From an uncultured Bacteroidales bacterium (GTDB lineage Bacteria; Bacteroidota; Bacteroidia; Bacteroidales; UBA932): a DNA stretch of 64,000 bases. Location: assembly GCA_947168065.1 (NCBI GenBank), contig CAMVKH010000001.1:62001-126000 (forward strand), given 5' to 3'. Made by a program: the position numbers and the translations under genes. Positions 42,237-51,404 of this stretch are shown piece after piece (position 1 is the stretch's first letter; every line of letters starts with the position of its first letter). Below the pieces are notes generated by a model, which was not told where the DNA came from, did not search any database, and saw only the letters and a program-made list of their open reading frames with translations.

Positions 42237-44210
42237 TCATATCTTCTTAAGTACCTGAACCGTCCGGCTCGGAAGATACAGATAGAGCTGGTCCGCGCCC
42301 GCTTCGGGTCGCGTCAGATGGCGCACGGAAGCGTCGTTGCGGCCGAATCCGCCAAATTCCTTCGCATCGCTGTCGAGGACGACCTGGTAGGTGCCAGCCG
42401 GGACGGCGAATCCATAATTGTCGAAAGAATGTTCCGGATTGAAATTGAAAGCGAACACCAGGCCTGCCCGCTCCAGGAGCAGAACCTTCTTTTCCTCGTC
42501 GCTGCGCAGGCAGACGGGCGGGACGGACAGAAGAGTACTCTCCCGCGCCAGCGCGAGCATTGCCTGCTCGAAGCGCCACAGGCCCCGGTACCGGAGATTG
42601 GGATTGTCGACCAGAGACCATTGGCGGCGGGCGTAGAAGTACGACCAATTGTTGCCTTCCCGCGGGAAATCGATCCACTCGGGGTGTCCGAATTCGTTGC
42701 CCATGAATGTCAGGTAGCCGTCGCCCGCCGTGGCCAGCGTGACAAGACGGATCATCTTGTGCAGGGCGATGCCCCGGTCGACCACCAGATTCTGCGAGGT
42801 ACAGTTCATAGCCGTGTACATCTCCTTGTCAATCAGGCGGAAGATGATCGTCTTGTCGCCTACCAGCGCCTGGTCGTGGCACTCGGCGTAGCTGATGGTC
42901 CGCTCGTCGGCCCGTTTGCCTGAGAGTTCCCACCATATCTCGCCCATGCTCCAGTCCCAGTCGCTGCGCTCCTTGATCCACTTGATCCAGTGGTCGGCCA
43001 CGCCCATGCTCATCCGATAGTCGAAACCGATGCCGCCGTCGCGCAGCGGGGCGGCCAGGCCGGGCATGCCCGACATGTCTTCGGCAATCGTGAAAGCGTT
43101 CCGGTTCATTTCGTGCACCAGCACGTTGGCAAGGCCCAGGTAGGTAATCGCATCTTCGTCCTGACCACCGTCGAAATAGCAGGGATACCCGTTGAAATCA
43201 CGCTCCAGCCCGTGGTCGTAGTAGAGCATGCTCGTCACCCCGTCAAAACGGAAGCCGTCAAGGCAGTATTCCTCCATCCAGTACTTGAGATTGGACAGCA
43301 GGAAATGCAGGGTCTGGCCCTTTCCGTAGTCGAAGCAGCGCGAGCCCCACGCGGGATGCTCGCCGCGGGGACCTTCGTGGAAATACGTGGTGTAAGAGCC
43401 GTCCAGGCGGCTGAGGCCTTCCACCTCGTTCTTCACGGCGTGGCTGTGGACCACGTCCATGATCACGGCGATACCGGCCTGATGGGCCGCATCGACCAGT
43501 GCCTTGAACTCTTCGGGCGTGCCGAAACGGCTGCTCAGCGCAAAGAAATTCGACACCTGATAGCCAAAGCTTCCGTAGTAGGGATGCTCCTGCAAGGCCA
43601 TGATCTGCAGTGTATTATAACCCGTTTCAATGACACGGGGAAGCACTTGTTCGCGGAACTCCGTGAACGAAGCGACCTTCTGCGCTTCGGAACTCATGCC
43701 GATATGGACTTCGTAGATGAGCGGATTAGCAATCTTCGGACCGCGCTTCTTCCGCCAGCGGTACGGCTTTTCCGGTGCCCAGACCTGCGCGCAGAAAACC
43801 TTGCTTTCAGGGTCCTGCACACAGCGCGTGGCATAGGCGGGGATGCGTTCTCCCCCGCCGCCGGGCCATTCGACATACCATTTGTACAGGTCGCCGTGGG
43901 CTATTTTCTCTTCCGGCACCCGGAGCTCCCAGTTCCCGCCGCCGAGGGGCTTGAGCGCCCACTCGTCGCTGCGGCGCCAGCCGTTGAAATCACCGGTCAG
44001 GTAGATCTTCGTGGCATTGGGCGCCCACTCGCGGAACACCCACGCGCCCGCCTCCCGGTGCAGGCAATAATACATCGCACCGTTGACGGCGTCCCTCAAG
44101 GGTTTCCCGTAGCCTGCGATTTCCTGCTTGCGGATGATGATCTGCTGGTTACGGCGTTCGACGATTTTCCCGTACGGTTCCAGCCACGGGTCTTTCTTCC
44201 ATATTTTCAT
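42237..44210 (-). CDS. glgB: 1,4-alpha-glucan branching enzyme
   Basis: 657 residues, GH13. An N-terminal CBM48 (about 50-150: FREWAPNATKIYLTGDFNGW) is followed by the TIM barrel: MDVVHSHA, the nucleophile in GFRFDGVTSM, the acid in IAEDMSGMPG and the AECHDQ site. A C-terminal beta-sandwich follows. It makes 1,6 branches in glycogen. This is the eukaryote-like branch (similar to GBE1), which fits the GT3 synthase in the same cluster. Confidence 0.95.
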   Translation of the reverse strand: MKIWKKDPWLEPYGKIVERRNQQIIIRKQEIAGYGKPLRDAVNGAMYYCLHREAGAWVFREWAPNATKIYLTGDFNGWRRSDEWALKPLGGGNWELRVPEEKIAHGDLYKWYVEWPGGGGERIPAYATRCVQDPESKVFCAQVWAPEKPYRWRKKRGPKIANPLIYEVHIGMSSEAQKVASFTEFREQVLPRVIETGYNTLQIMALQEHPYYGSFGYQVSNFFALSSRFGTPEEFKALVDAAHQAGIAVIMDVVHSHAVKNEVEGLSRLDGSYTTYFHEGPRGEHPAWGSRCFDYGKGQTLHFLLSNLKYWMEEYCLDGFRFDGVTSMLYYDHGLERDFNGYPCYFDGGQDEDAITYLGLANVLVHEMNRNAFTIAEDMSGMPGLAAPLRDGGIGFDYRMSMGVADHWIKWIKERSDWDWSMGEIWWELSGKRADERTISYAECHDQALVGDKTIIFRLIDKEMYTAMNCTSQNLVVDRGIALHKMIRLVTLATAGDGYLTFMGNEFGHPEWIDFPREGNNWSYFYARRQWSLVDNPNLRYRGLWRFEQAMLALARESTLLSVPPVCLRSDEEKKVLLLERAGLVFAFNFNPEHSFDNYGFAVPAGTYQVVLDSDAKEFGGFGRNDASVRHLTRPEAGADQLYLYLPSRTVQVLKKI

Positions 44211-44401
44211 CAGGCTTCCTCCTTCATCAGTTTTTCGGTTTCTTCCTGGCTGCCGCGCACATAGTCACGGCACCACCGGATCAACTCCATCGCTTTCTTC
44301 ACATCGGCGCCGATCGACGCCAAATCCCGCTCCGGATCCTCGATCCGGGCAATCAATGCCTCCAGTTCGGCATAGACTTCTTCGTATTTTTTCTCTTTCA
44401 T
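44210..44401 (-). CDS. xseB: Exodeoxyribonuclease VII small subunit
   Basis: 63 residues, within the normal 60-80. The family motif is KYEEVYAELEALIARIEDPE followed by DLASIGADVKKAMELI, a helical hairpin. The start is the ATG at 44399-44401 rather than the TTG two codons upstream. It directly abuts glgB (stop and start codons share a base), so a DNA-repair gene leads the glycogen transcript. Confidence 0.93.
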   Translation of the reverse strand: MKEKKYEEVYAELEALIARIEDPERDLASIGADVKKAMELIRWCRDYVRGSQEETEKLMKEEA

Positions 44402-44423
44402 GGACAACCCATTGTAAATCTTT

Positions 44424-44454
44424 CAAATCTACAGAATAATTCTGACAAATCCAA
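44424..44454 (-). promoter_or_regulatory. Promoter of xseB-glgB with small dyad
   Basis: Minus strand: TTG (44452-44454), 20 nt, TAGATTTG (44424-44431). In the spacer CAGAATAATTCTG (44432-44444) is a palindrome with 6-bp arms, a possible operator site. Confidence 0.6.
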
Positions 44455-44475
44455 ACCCCGGTCGCTATCTATTGC

Positions 44476-44605
44476 AAGAACGCTGCGTTGCAGGTATCCG
44501 TCAAAAACCTTCGCTTCGCTCATCCCTCCCAGCTTCGCTGGGCCCCATTCACACGGCCATGGGCGGCCATGGGTTTTTGACGGATACCTGCAGCGCAGTG
44601 TTCTT
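44476..44605. repeat. Long inverted repeat between xseA and xseB
   Basis: The arms 44476-44510 and 44571-44605 match at 32 of 35 positions around a 60-nt spacer, which itself holds the hairpin CCCAGC-TTCG-CTGGG and a doubled GGCCATGGGC. It separates xseA from xseB, which are usually adjacent. No T-run is present. Confidence 0.8.
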
Positions 44606-44611
44606 ACGTCA

Positions 44612-45799
44612 TCATTCGGGCTTGACCTTGCTGACTTCGGCTTCGACGGAGCCGTCGCGGAAGAGGAGGGTGAGGCGGTCGCCGGGAATGAAGGCGGCTG
44701 CGCGGTCGGTGCGGTGGCCGTCTTTGAGGGCGATCAGGAAGCCGCGGTCGAGGGCGCGGCGGGGGTCGGCGGCTTCGACGCGGCGCTCGAGCAGGTCGAG
44801 GGCGTGCAGGGCATCGGCGTGCCGGTCGAGCACGGCGTGTACCAGCCTGATTTTGAGTGCTTCAAGAGCACCGAGCTGCGCCGTGGCATGGGTGCGGACG
44901 GCCAGATGGAGCCGCTGGACCAGGGTGTCGAGCCGCCAGGCCTCGCCCGCGAAGCGGTCGAGGAGCCAGTCGGCGAGCGCGGTGGGCGTTTTGACGTGGG
45001 TGTGCGCCACCATGTCCACTATGTGGAAATCGTGGTCATGGCCGATGCCCGTCAGGACGGGGAGCGGGAATTGCGCCACGTTGACCGCGAGTTCATAGTC
45101 GTCGAAACAGACCAGATCCATGGCTCCGCCACCGCCGCGAAGGATCAGCACGGCGTCGAAAGAATCTGCTTCTGCGGCTATCTGATCGAGGGCGCCGATG
45201 ATGCTTTCAGGAGCCGCATCGCCTTGCATCACAGCCGGAAAGAGTTGCAGCCGGAAGCGGAAACCATATTCGTTCCCCTCGAGCTGACGCCGGAAATCGC
45301 GCCAGCCAGCAGCCGTCGGGCTCGAGACGACGGCCAGTCGCCGCGGGAGAAGCGGAAGCGACAGCTGTGCGTTCATATCGAACATACCTTCCGCTTCGAG
45401 CCGGGCGATGGTGCGCTGCCGCGCCAGTTCCAGTTCGCCGACGGTAAAGGACGGGTCTATGTCGTAGATTACGAGCGAAAGGCCGTAAAGGACCGAATAG
45501 CTTACCTGAACCCGCACAAGGACCGACAGGCCCGGCGCCAGGGACCGGCCGGTCTGGGCCTCGAAATACGGTTTGACCATCCGCCAGGTCGAGGCCCAGA
45601 CGACAGCCGACGCCCTGGCCAGCAGGGCGTTCGAGCCCGGGTCTTTCTCGACCAGGGTCAGATAGCAGTGCCCGGAAGGGTTCTGCTTGAGTTCGCTGAT
45701 TTCGGCCTGCAGCCAGACAGACTCGAAGAAATGGTCTTCCAGATGACGCTTCACCTGCTCCTGCAGGGCCAGTAAGCCGATGGGATTCTTCTCCTCCAT
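44612..45799 (-). CDS. xseA: Exodeoxyribonuclease VII large subunit
   Basis: 395 residues. The N-terminal OB fold is VWLQAEISELKQNPSGHCYL; the catalytic core has VSSPTAAGWRDF and the ILRGGGGAMDLVCFDD and TGIGHDHDFHIVD segments, all hallmark XseA motifs. The C-terminal coiled-coil region is shorter than in E. coli (456 residues), as in many Bacteroidota. It degrades single-stranded DNA with the XseB subunit. Confidence 0.95.
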   Translation of the reverse strand: MEEKNPIGLLALQEQVKRHLEDHFFESVWLQAEISELKQNPSGHCYLTLVEKDPGSNALLARASAVVWASTWRMVKPYFEAQTGRSLAPGLSVLVRVQVSYSVLYGLSLVIYDIDPSFTVGELELARQRTIARLEAEGMFDMNAQLSLPLLPRRLAVVSSPTAAGWRDFRRQLEGNEYGFRFRLQLFPAVMQGDAAPESIIGALDQIAAEADSFDAVLILRGGGGAMDLVCFDDYELAVNVAQFPLPVLTGIGHDHDFHIVDMVAHTHVKTPTALADWLLDRFAGEAWRLDTLVQRLHLAVRTHATAQLGALEALKIRLVHAVLDRHADALHALDLLERRVEAADPRRALDRGFLIALKDGHRTDRAAAFIPGDRLTLLFRDGSVEAEVSKVKPE

Positions 45800-45818
45800 A
45801 TCCACAATTCACTGTTGA

Positions 45819-45858
45819 CAAATATACGGTAAAAATTCGATATTATTTCGTACTTTTG
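45819..45858. promoter_or_regulatory. Divergent promoters of xseA and engB
   Basis: 45819-45826 reads TATATTTG on the minus strand (xseA, about 16-nt leader). 45851-45858 is TACTTTTG on the plus strand, 22 nt before engB. Confidence 0.6.
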
Positions 45859-45879
45859 CATCAATAATCCTCCGTCGCC

Positions 45880-46476
45880 ATGATCATCAAGCAGGCACTT
45901 TTCGCCGGAAGCAGCCAGCACACGGACCAGAAGCCGAAGACCCGTCATCCGGAATTCGCCTTCATCGGACGGAGCAATGTCGGCAAATCTTCCCTGATCA
46001 ACCGCCTCTGCGGCCAAAACGGCCTTGCACACACCTCTTCAACGCCTGGTAAAACCCAGCTGGTCAACCATTTCCTGATCAACGATTCCTGGTATCTGGT
46101 CGACCTGCCCGGCTACGGCTACGCGAAGATGGGCAAGAAAGGGCGCGAAAAGCTGCAGGAGATCATCGGCGACTACATCCTCCATTCGGAAGACCTCGTC
46201 CTGCTCTTCGTCCTGCTCGACGCCCGCCACGACCTGCAGACTATCGACCGCGATTTCATTACCGAGCTCGGAGAGGAAGGTATCCCCTTCGCCCTGATCT
46301 ACACCAAGTGCGACAAGTTGGGCGTCAACGCCCTCAAGGCGCAGGTGGAACGCAACGCCGCCACCCTGCTCGAATCCTGGGAAGAACTCCCGCCCACCTT
46401 CTGCAGCTCGGCCGAGACCGGACAGGGCCGCCAGGAGATCCTCGACTACATCGGAACCATCCTCAACAACCTATAA
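45880..46476 (+). CDS. engB: Ribosome biogenesis GTPase EngB/YsxC
   Basis: 198 residues, TRAFAC GTPase. P-loop GRSNVGKSS (residues ~31-39), switch STPGKTQ, G3 DLPGYGYAK, G4 TKCDK. It helps assemble the large ribosomal subunit. The prs gene starts 16 nt after its stop. Confidence 0.95.
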   Translation: MIIKQALFAGSSQHTDQKPKTRHPEFAFIGRSNVGKSSLINRLCGQNGLAHTSSTPGKTQLVNHFLINDSWYLVDLPGYGYAKMGKKGREKLQEIIGDYILHSEDLVLLFVLLDARHDLQTIDRDFITELGEEGIPFALIYTKCDKLGVNALKAQVERNAATLLESWEELPPTFCSSAETGQGRQEILDYIGTILNNL

Positions 46477-46492
46477 AAAACTTCTCGACTTC

Positions 46493-47443
46493 ATGGAAGA
46501 ATACGATCACAAACTGAAGATCTTCGCCTGCAGCGAATCCCGCACCTTCGCCCAGAAGATAGCAGAAAGACTCAACACCCAGCTCGGCGATTCCGAGCTC
46601 ACCGTCTTCAGCGACGGCGAATTCCAGCCGCAGTTCACCGAAAGCGTCCGTGGCGCCACGGTATTCATCGTCCAGAGCACCAACCCGCCAGCCGACACCC
46701 TCTTTGAACTCCTTCTGATGATCGACGCCGCCCGCCGCGCCTCCGCCTACAAGGTGATCGCCGTGATCCCCTACTTCGGTTGGGCCCGCCAGGACCGCAA
46801 GGACCGCCCGCGCGTGTCCATCGCTTCCAAACTCGTGGCCAACATGCTGACCGCCGCCGGATGCGACCGCGTGATGACCTGCGAACTCCACGCCGCCCAG
46901 ATCCAGGGCTTCTTCGACATCCCCGTCGACCACCTCTGGGCCAGCTCGATCTTCATTCCCTATATCCAGGCCATGAATCTGGAGAACCTCTCGATCGCTT
47001 CGCCTGACATGGGCGGTGCCAAGAAGGCCAACGTCTATGCCCGCCACCTCAACGCCCCGCTGATCATCTGCCACAAGGACCGCTCGAAAGCCAACGTGGT
47101 GGGCAGCATGACCGCCATCGGCGAAATCGAGGGCCGCAACGTAGTGATCGTCGACGACATGGTCGATACCGCCGGCACCATCACCAAGTGCGCCGAGGTG
47201 CTGATGGAACGCGGCGCGCGCAGCGTCCGCGCCGTCTGCACCCACCCGATCCTCTCCGGACCGGCCTATGACCGGATCTACGCCTCCCCCATCCAGGAAT
47301 TCATCGTCGCCGACACCGTCCCGCTCAAGGAAGACAAGGACAACTCGAAGTTCACCGTCCTCTCCATGACCGGTCTGTTCGCCGACGTAATCGACCGCAT
47401 CTATCACAACGAACCGGTCAGCGACCTGTTCATCAGAAGCTAA
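46493..47443 (+). CDS. prs: Ribose-phosphate pyrophosphokinase
   Basis: 316 residues, the normal class I length. Contains FSDGEFQPQFTESVRG, the flexible loop YFGWARQDRKDRPR and the PRPP-binding VIVDDMVDTAGT. It makes PRPP for nucleotide, histidine and NAD synthesis, which fits the nadE gene directly downstream (9-nt gap). Confidence 0.96.
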   Translation: MEEYDHKLKIFACSESRTFAQKIAERLNTQLGDSELTVFSDGEFQPQFTESVRGATVFIVQSTNPPADTLFELLLMIDAARRASAYKVIAVIPYFGWARQDRKDRPRVSIASKLVANMLTAAGCDRVMTCELHAAQIQGFFDIPVDHLWASSIFIPYIQAMNLENLSIASPDMGGAKKANVYARHLNAPLIICHKDRSKANVVGSMTAIGEIEGRNVVIVDDMVDTAGTITKCAEVLMERGARSVRAVCTHPILSGPAYDRIYASPIQEFIVADTVPLKEDKDNSKFTVLSMTGLFADVIDRIYHNEPVSDLFIRS

Positions 47444-47452
47444 ACCGCAACC

Positions 47453-48298
47453 ATGATCCTTGAACCGCATCTCGACATCGCCGGCGTCCACGACACTCTT
47501 GTCGGCAAGATCAGACAGTACTTCGCCACGGCCGGCATGAAGAAGGCCGTCCTGGGCCTTTCCGGCGGCATCGATTCGGCCATCGTGGCAGCCCTGGCCG
47601 TCGACGCCCTGGGTCCGGACAACGTCCACGGCATCCTGATGCCCTCGGAATTCTCCTCCCTGAGTTCGGTCACCGACTCCATCGAGCTGGCCAACAATCT
47701 GGGAATGAGCTATGACATCGTCCCCATCGAAAAGATCTACAAGCGGGCGATGATCGAGATGATCCGGTTCTTCGAACTGGGCAAGTGGAGCGTTGCCCAG
47801 GAAAACCTCCAGGCCCGCATCCGCGGCACCATCCTGATGACCTGGTCGAACCGCTTCAACGCCTTGCTGCTGAACACGTCCAACAAGAGTGAACTCTTCA
47901 CGGGCTACGGCACCCTGTACGGCGACTTGTGCGGTGCCATGATGGTCATCGCCGACCTCTACAAAGTGCAGGTTTACGAACTGTCGCACTACGAGAACAC
48001 GCTGCACGGAAAGGAAGTGATCCCGGAATCGATCCTGACCAAGGCCCCCTCCGCAGAGCTGCGTCCGAACCAGAAAGACACCGACTCGCTGCCCGAATAC
48101 GAGCAGCTCGACCCGGTCCTCCACGCCCTCTGCGAGGAAGGTCTCACCCCCGAGGAAGTCGTGGCACGCGGCACCGACGCCGCGCTGGTCGAACGGATCG
48201 TGAAGCTCAAGAAAGGCGCCGCCTTCAAAGTCCTGCAGATCCCGCCCGTGCTGACGGTCGGGAAACATCCCATCGTCCCGGAATTCAAACAAATCTGA
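47453..48298 (+). CDS. nadE: NAD+ synthase (ammonia-dependent)
   Basis: 281 residues. The P-loop-like pyrophosphatase motif LGLSGGIDSAIVAA is near residue 30; NTSNKSELFTGYGTLYGD is the signature of NH3-dependent NAD synthases. There is no nitrilase (glutaminase) domain, so free ammonia is the nitrogen source. It converts deamido-NAD to NAD+. Confidence 0.95.
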   Translation: MILEPHLDIAGVHDTLVGKIRQYFATAGMKKAVLGLSGGIDSAIVAALAVDALGPDNVHGILMPSEFSSLSSVTDSIELANNLGMSYDIVPIEKIYKRAMIEMIRFFELGKWSVAQENLQARIRGTILMTWSNRFNALLLNTSNKSELFTGYGTLYGDLCGAMMVIADLYKVQVYELSHYENTLHGKEVIPESILTKAPSAELRPNQKDTDSLPEYEQLDPVLHALCEEGLTPEEVVARGTDAALVERIVKLKKGAAFKVLQIPPVLTVGKHPIVPEFKQI

Positions 48299-48311
48299 GT
48301 ACGACCGCCCG

Positions 48312-48596
48312 ATGACAACCTTCCTCCTGGCCCTCCTTCTCCTGGCGATGGGCGTCGCTGCCATGGCCGTCACCATCCTGGTCAAGAAGGACGGCAAATT
48401 CCCCGACGGTGAGATCTCCCACAACAAGGAGCTCCGCCGCCAGGGCATCATCTGCGCCAAGGAGGAGGAACTGCGGCTCTGGAAAAAACGCAATCCCAAA
48501 GCCGTCCTGAAAGGACGCCGCCCCGATACCTGCCCGCCCGGCGGCTGCGACGCGTGCGCATTCTCCGAACCCGAAAACCAACAGGAACCATGCTAG
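48312..48596 (+). CDS. Small membrane protein with C-terminal Cys cluster
   Basis: 94 residues: one N-terminal membrane helix (FLLALLLLAMGVAAMAVTILV), then a soluble tail with KKDGKFPDGEISHNKELRRQGI and CPPGGCDACAF. The layout resembles the short Cys-rich membrane proteins of Bacteroidota, in which a GKFP...H...N...L...GI.C pattern follows one helix. The CxxxxCxxC group could bind a metal or Fe-S cluster; this is inferred. It overlaps the scpB-like gene by 7 nt. Confidence 0.75.
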   Translation: MTTFLLALLLLAMGVAAMAVTILVKKDGKFPDGEISHNKELRRQGIICAKEEELRLWKKRNPKAVLKGRRPDTCPPGGCDACAFSEPENQQEPC

Positions 48597-49390
48597 TCAA
48601 CTCCACCATCCAAGACCGGATCTGCCTGATCGAAATGCAGAACGGCGAACATTTCAACTGCTTGAGCGAAGTGATGTGCCGGGAACTGGCCGAAGCCATC
48701 GTGAAAGCTTATCAGGACGAGTGCGTCGGCATCGTCATCAAAGCGCAGTGCTACAAGGGCGTATGGAGCGCCGGCCATGACATTCACGAATTACCCCAGA
48801 CCGGTGACGACCCGCTGGCTTACAACGTTCCGATGGAAAAGCTGCTCCGCTGCGTCCAGGATACCCCGATCCCCGTCATCGCCTGTGTGGACGGAACGGT
48901 CTGGGGCGGCGCCTGCGACCTCTGCCTGTCGTGCGACATGATCGTCAGCACCGACACGGCCACCTTCGCCATCACCCCCGCCAAGATCGGCATCCCTTAC
49001 AACGCCTCGGGCATCATGCACTTCATCAACCAGTTGGGCATCAACAAGGCTCGCGAGATGTTCTTCCTGGCCCAGCCCATCACAGCCCTCGACGCCCTGA
49101 ACGTGGGTTTGATCAACCGCGTCGCCAAACCCGAAGACCTCGGCCGGATGCTGGAAGAGCAGTTCCTCGCTCCGCTGCGCCGCAACAGCATCATGTCGAT
49201 CAGCGCCATCAAGCGCCAGTTCCGCGCCCTGAGCAAAGCCTCCAACGTGATTCCTTCGGAAAGCTTCGAACGCATCAACGCCTACCGCACCAAGGTGTAC
49301 AAGGGCGCCGACTACCTAGAAGGCATCCGTTCTTTCCTCGAAAAACGGCCGCCCGAGTACAAAGGCAAAGCCTCCGACCTGGACGACTGA
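48590..49390 (+). CDS. scpB: Methylmalonyl-CoA decarboxylase-like enoyl-CoA hydratase family protein
   Basis: 266 residues, crotonase fold. It is closer to E. coli ScpB than to generic hydratases: it shares SAGHDIHELP, the GTVWGGACDL oxyanion segment (EGSVWGGAFE in ScpB), IGIPYNASGI, PITALDALNVGLIN, SESFERINAYR and FLEKRPP. ScpB decarboxylates methylmalonyl-CoA to propionyl-CoA, a step relevant to propionate production from succinate. The start is the ATG at 48590; upstream frame belongs to the previous gene. Confidence 0.85.
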   Translation: MLVNSTIQDRICLIEMQNGEHFNCLSEVMCRELAEAIVKAYQDECVGIVIKAQCYKGVWSAGHDIHELPQTGDDPLAYNVPMEKLLRCVQDTPIPVIACVDGTVWGGACDLCLSCDMIVSTDTATFAITPAKIGIPYNASGIMHFINQLGINKAREMFFLAQPITALDALNVGLINRVAKPEDLGRMLEEQFLAPLRRNSIMSISAIKRQFRALSKASNVIPSESFERINAYRTKVYKGADYLEGIRSFLEKRPPEYKGKASDLDD

Positions 49391-49406
49391 TCCGGTTTCG
49401 GAAGAC

Positions 49407-51332
49407 TTATTTCCGCTTTGTCACGAACCTGAAGAAAGGGTCGATGGATTTGCGGTCGGTGAAGCGGGCGATGTAGGCCAGATCGCCCAGGTCGTCTGAG
49501 AGGGCGGCTGGAACGCGGTCGCACATACAGATGGCGTTTCCGTAGCGGGCCATCACTTCTTCATGGGAATGCACATACGCGTATGCGTCGCGGCGGGATG
49601 CGTATGCGCAGTAATACTGGTCACCGAAATCCTTGCGCCGCTCGTCGAAGGCCACCATATCGGCCCAGATCTGGTAGACGTCGGTCGAGTGGGCGTAATT
49701 CATCATATCGGGGGTGTAGCCGCCCGGCGGGCGCATGTTCACTTCCAGACCGACGTAGTCGCCTTTGCGGCCGAGCCCTTCACGGTCGCGGTCCAGCTGG
49801 AAGAACTCCAGGTGGACGAAACGGCTGGGCGTACCGAACGCCCTGACGGTACGGCGGCCGATCCGGGCCAGTTTGGCAGGCACGGTCTTGTTGATCCAAT
49901 AGGTAGTGTCGAGGTTCCCGTGAACGATGTCCATGACGGGCTCCGTGAACATGGAGTTGTTTTCAAAGACAGGCTCCATGCGGGAATTGTAGATGGCGTC
50001 GTAGCTCAGCAGCTGGCCGGTGATGAACTCTTCGACGACAAAGCCGGCATAATCGGGATGGGCGTCAAACCAGGCGTCCAGCTCGATATCGCTGCTGAGT
50101 TTGAAGGTGCCGCAGGCGCCCATGCCGCTGTCGGGTTTGGCAATCACCGGGTAGCCTGTCTGCGCAGTGAACGCCTTGACCGCTTCGCGGCCTTCGGAGC
50201 ACTTGATCTGCCGGGCGGTCGGAATACCGCCCAGGGCGTAGTATTTCTTCATCTCGCTCTTGTTGCGGATGGCGGACACGCGGTCGCTGCCGATGCCGGT
50301 CGTCACGCCGAAGGCGGACCGCAGGCGGGCATCCTGCTCAAGCCAGTATTCGTTGTTCGATTCGATCCAGTCGATCTTGCCGTACTTGTGGGCGAACCAG
50401 GCTACGCCGCGGTACACCTCGTCGTAGTTTTCCAGGCTGTTCACCTTATAATAATCCGTGAGATTCTGGCGCAGCTCCCACGGGAGATTCTCGTAGTCCG
50501 TGTCCGCAATACCCAGCACGTTCACGCCGTTGCGCTTCGCGCCGGCGCAGAACTGCCAATAGGTATGGGGGAAATGAGGGGATATGAATACCAGGTTCAT
50601 AAAAGGATAGGATTGATTTTCTTCACAAATGCGGTGCATCGAGCCGTTGGCGATGACATACGCCTCGCCCCGCAGCTCGCTGCGCCCGTTTTCTATCTTG
50701 ATAAATCCTCCGTCAGGGATGGTATAAAAGCGGTGGAACCAGCTGTCGGGGAATAGGATGTCTTCAAACAGGCGTTTGCCGTACATTTCCATGTCCCGCA
50801 CCTGATAGAGATGCGGAATCAGGTTGATATCGGTCAGGCCCAAGCCTTTCAGCCAACGGCGGTAATTCGGGTCGATGGCCTCGTCGGCGAATTCCGGATG
50901 GGCATACACCCTGTCGGCACAGTTCATCGAGCCCGCGCTGCAGCCCATCACCACGCCCGGGAAATCACGCAGCAGCTCCTTGAGACCGATCTCGTGCAGG
51001 AACCGGTTCTGCGTGGGCACGTGTCCTCCGCAGAGAATCACCCAGTCGGCTTGCCTGACCAGTTCGGCAGTCCGGTGTGCGTTACGTCGGTCCAGCATCG
51101 TGACGGAAGCGGTTTCGATGCCGGAGCGGTGGATGCACAGCCCCATTCCTTTTTCCACGGAATCGGTGAAACCCCGGTCGTCCGGCGCGGCGCTCACCAG
51201 CAGCACGCGCGGCGCCCTGCGTCCACCCGTAACCTTCTGTAACGCAGCACGGATCTCGTTGAGAAATCCGTTGTCGTCCGTAAAATGATCGTCCCCGTAT
51301 CGCGTGGGACTTCCAGTCAGGAACAGTGTCAT
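49407..51332 (-). CDS. Fusion of peptidase S51-like (class I GATase-like) domain and ATP-grasp ligase
   Basis: 641 residues. Residues 1-230 resemble peptidase S51 (dipeptidase E/cyanophycinase): LILCGGHVPTQNRFL-like, the nucleophile elbow VMGCSAGSMN, and a downstream IPHLYQ that would hold the His. Residues ~240-600 form a PreATP/ATP-grasp region: YALGGIPTARQIKCSEGREAV, PVIAKPDSGMGACGTF, FVVEEFITGQLLSYD and a metal-binding GLEVNMRPPGGYTPDM. One half could make and the other cut an acyl-amino acid or peptide-like bond. Substrates are unknown. It stands alone between opposing neighbours. Confidence 0.8.
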   Translation of the reverse strand: MTLFLTGSPTRYGDDHFTDDNGFLNEIRAALQKVTGGRRAPRVLLVSAAPDDRGFTDSVEKGMGLCIHRSGIETASVTMLDRRNAHRTAELVRQADWVILCGGHVPTQNRFLHEIGLKELLRDFPGVVMGCSAGSMNCADRVYAHPEFADEAIDPNYRRWLKGLGLTDINLIPHLYQVRDMEMYGKRLFEDILFPDSWFHRFYTIPDGGFIKIENGRSELRGEAYVIANGSMHRICEENQSYPFMNLVFISPHFPHTYWQFCAGAKRNGVNVLGIADTDYENLPWELRQNLTDYYKVNSLENYDEVYRGVAWFAHKYGKIDWIESNNEYWLEQDARLRSAFGVTTGIGSDRVSAIRNKSEMKKYYALGGIPTARQIKCSEGREAVKAFTAQTGYPVIAKPDSGMGACGTFKLSSDIELDAWFDAHPDYAGFVVEEFITGQLLSYDAIYNSRMEPVFENNSMFTEPVMDIVHGNLDTTYWINKTVPAKLARIGRRTVRAFGTPSRFVHLEFFQLDRDREGLGRKGDYVGLEVNMRPPGGYTPDMMNYAHSTDVYQIWADMVAFDERRKDFGDQYYCAYASRRDAYAYVHSHEEVMARYGNAICMCDRVPAALSDDLGDLAYIARFTDRKSIDPFFRFVTKRK

Positions 51333-51404
51333 ACAGGGCGCAAAGATAAAGAAAAAAAATCCCGGTCTGTCCTGGTTGACCGCTCAGTCCATCATTTATC
51401 CATC

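Noticed and set aside
46463-48499. 678-codon minus-strand frame antisense to prs and nadE
   Set aside because: Same cause; it crosses two well-defined genes on the plus strand.
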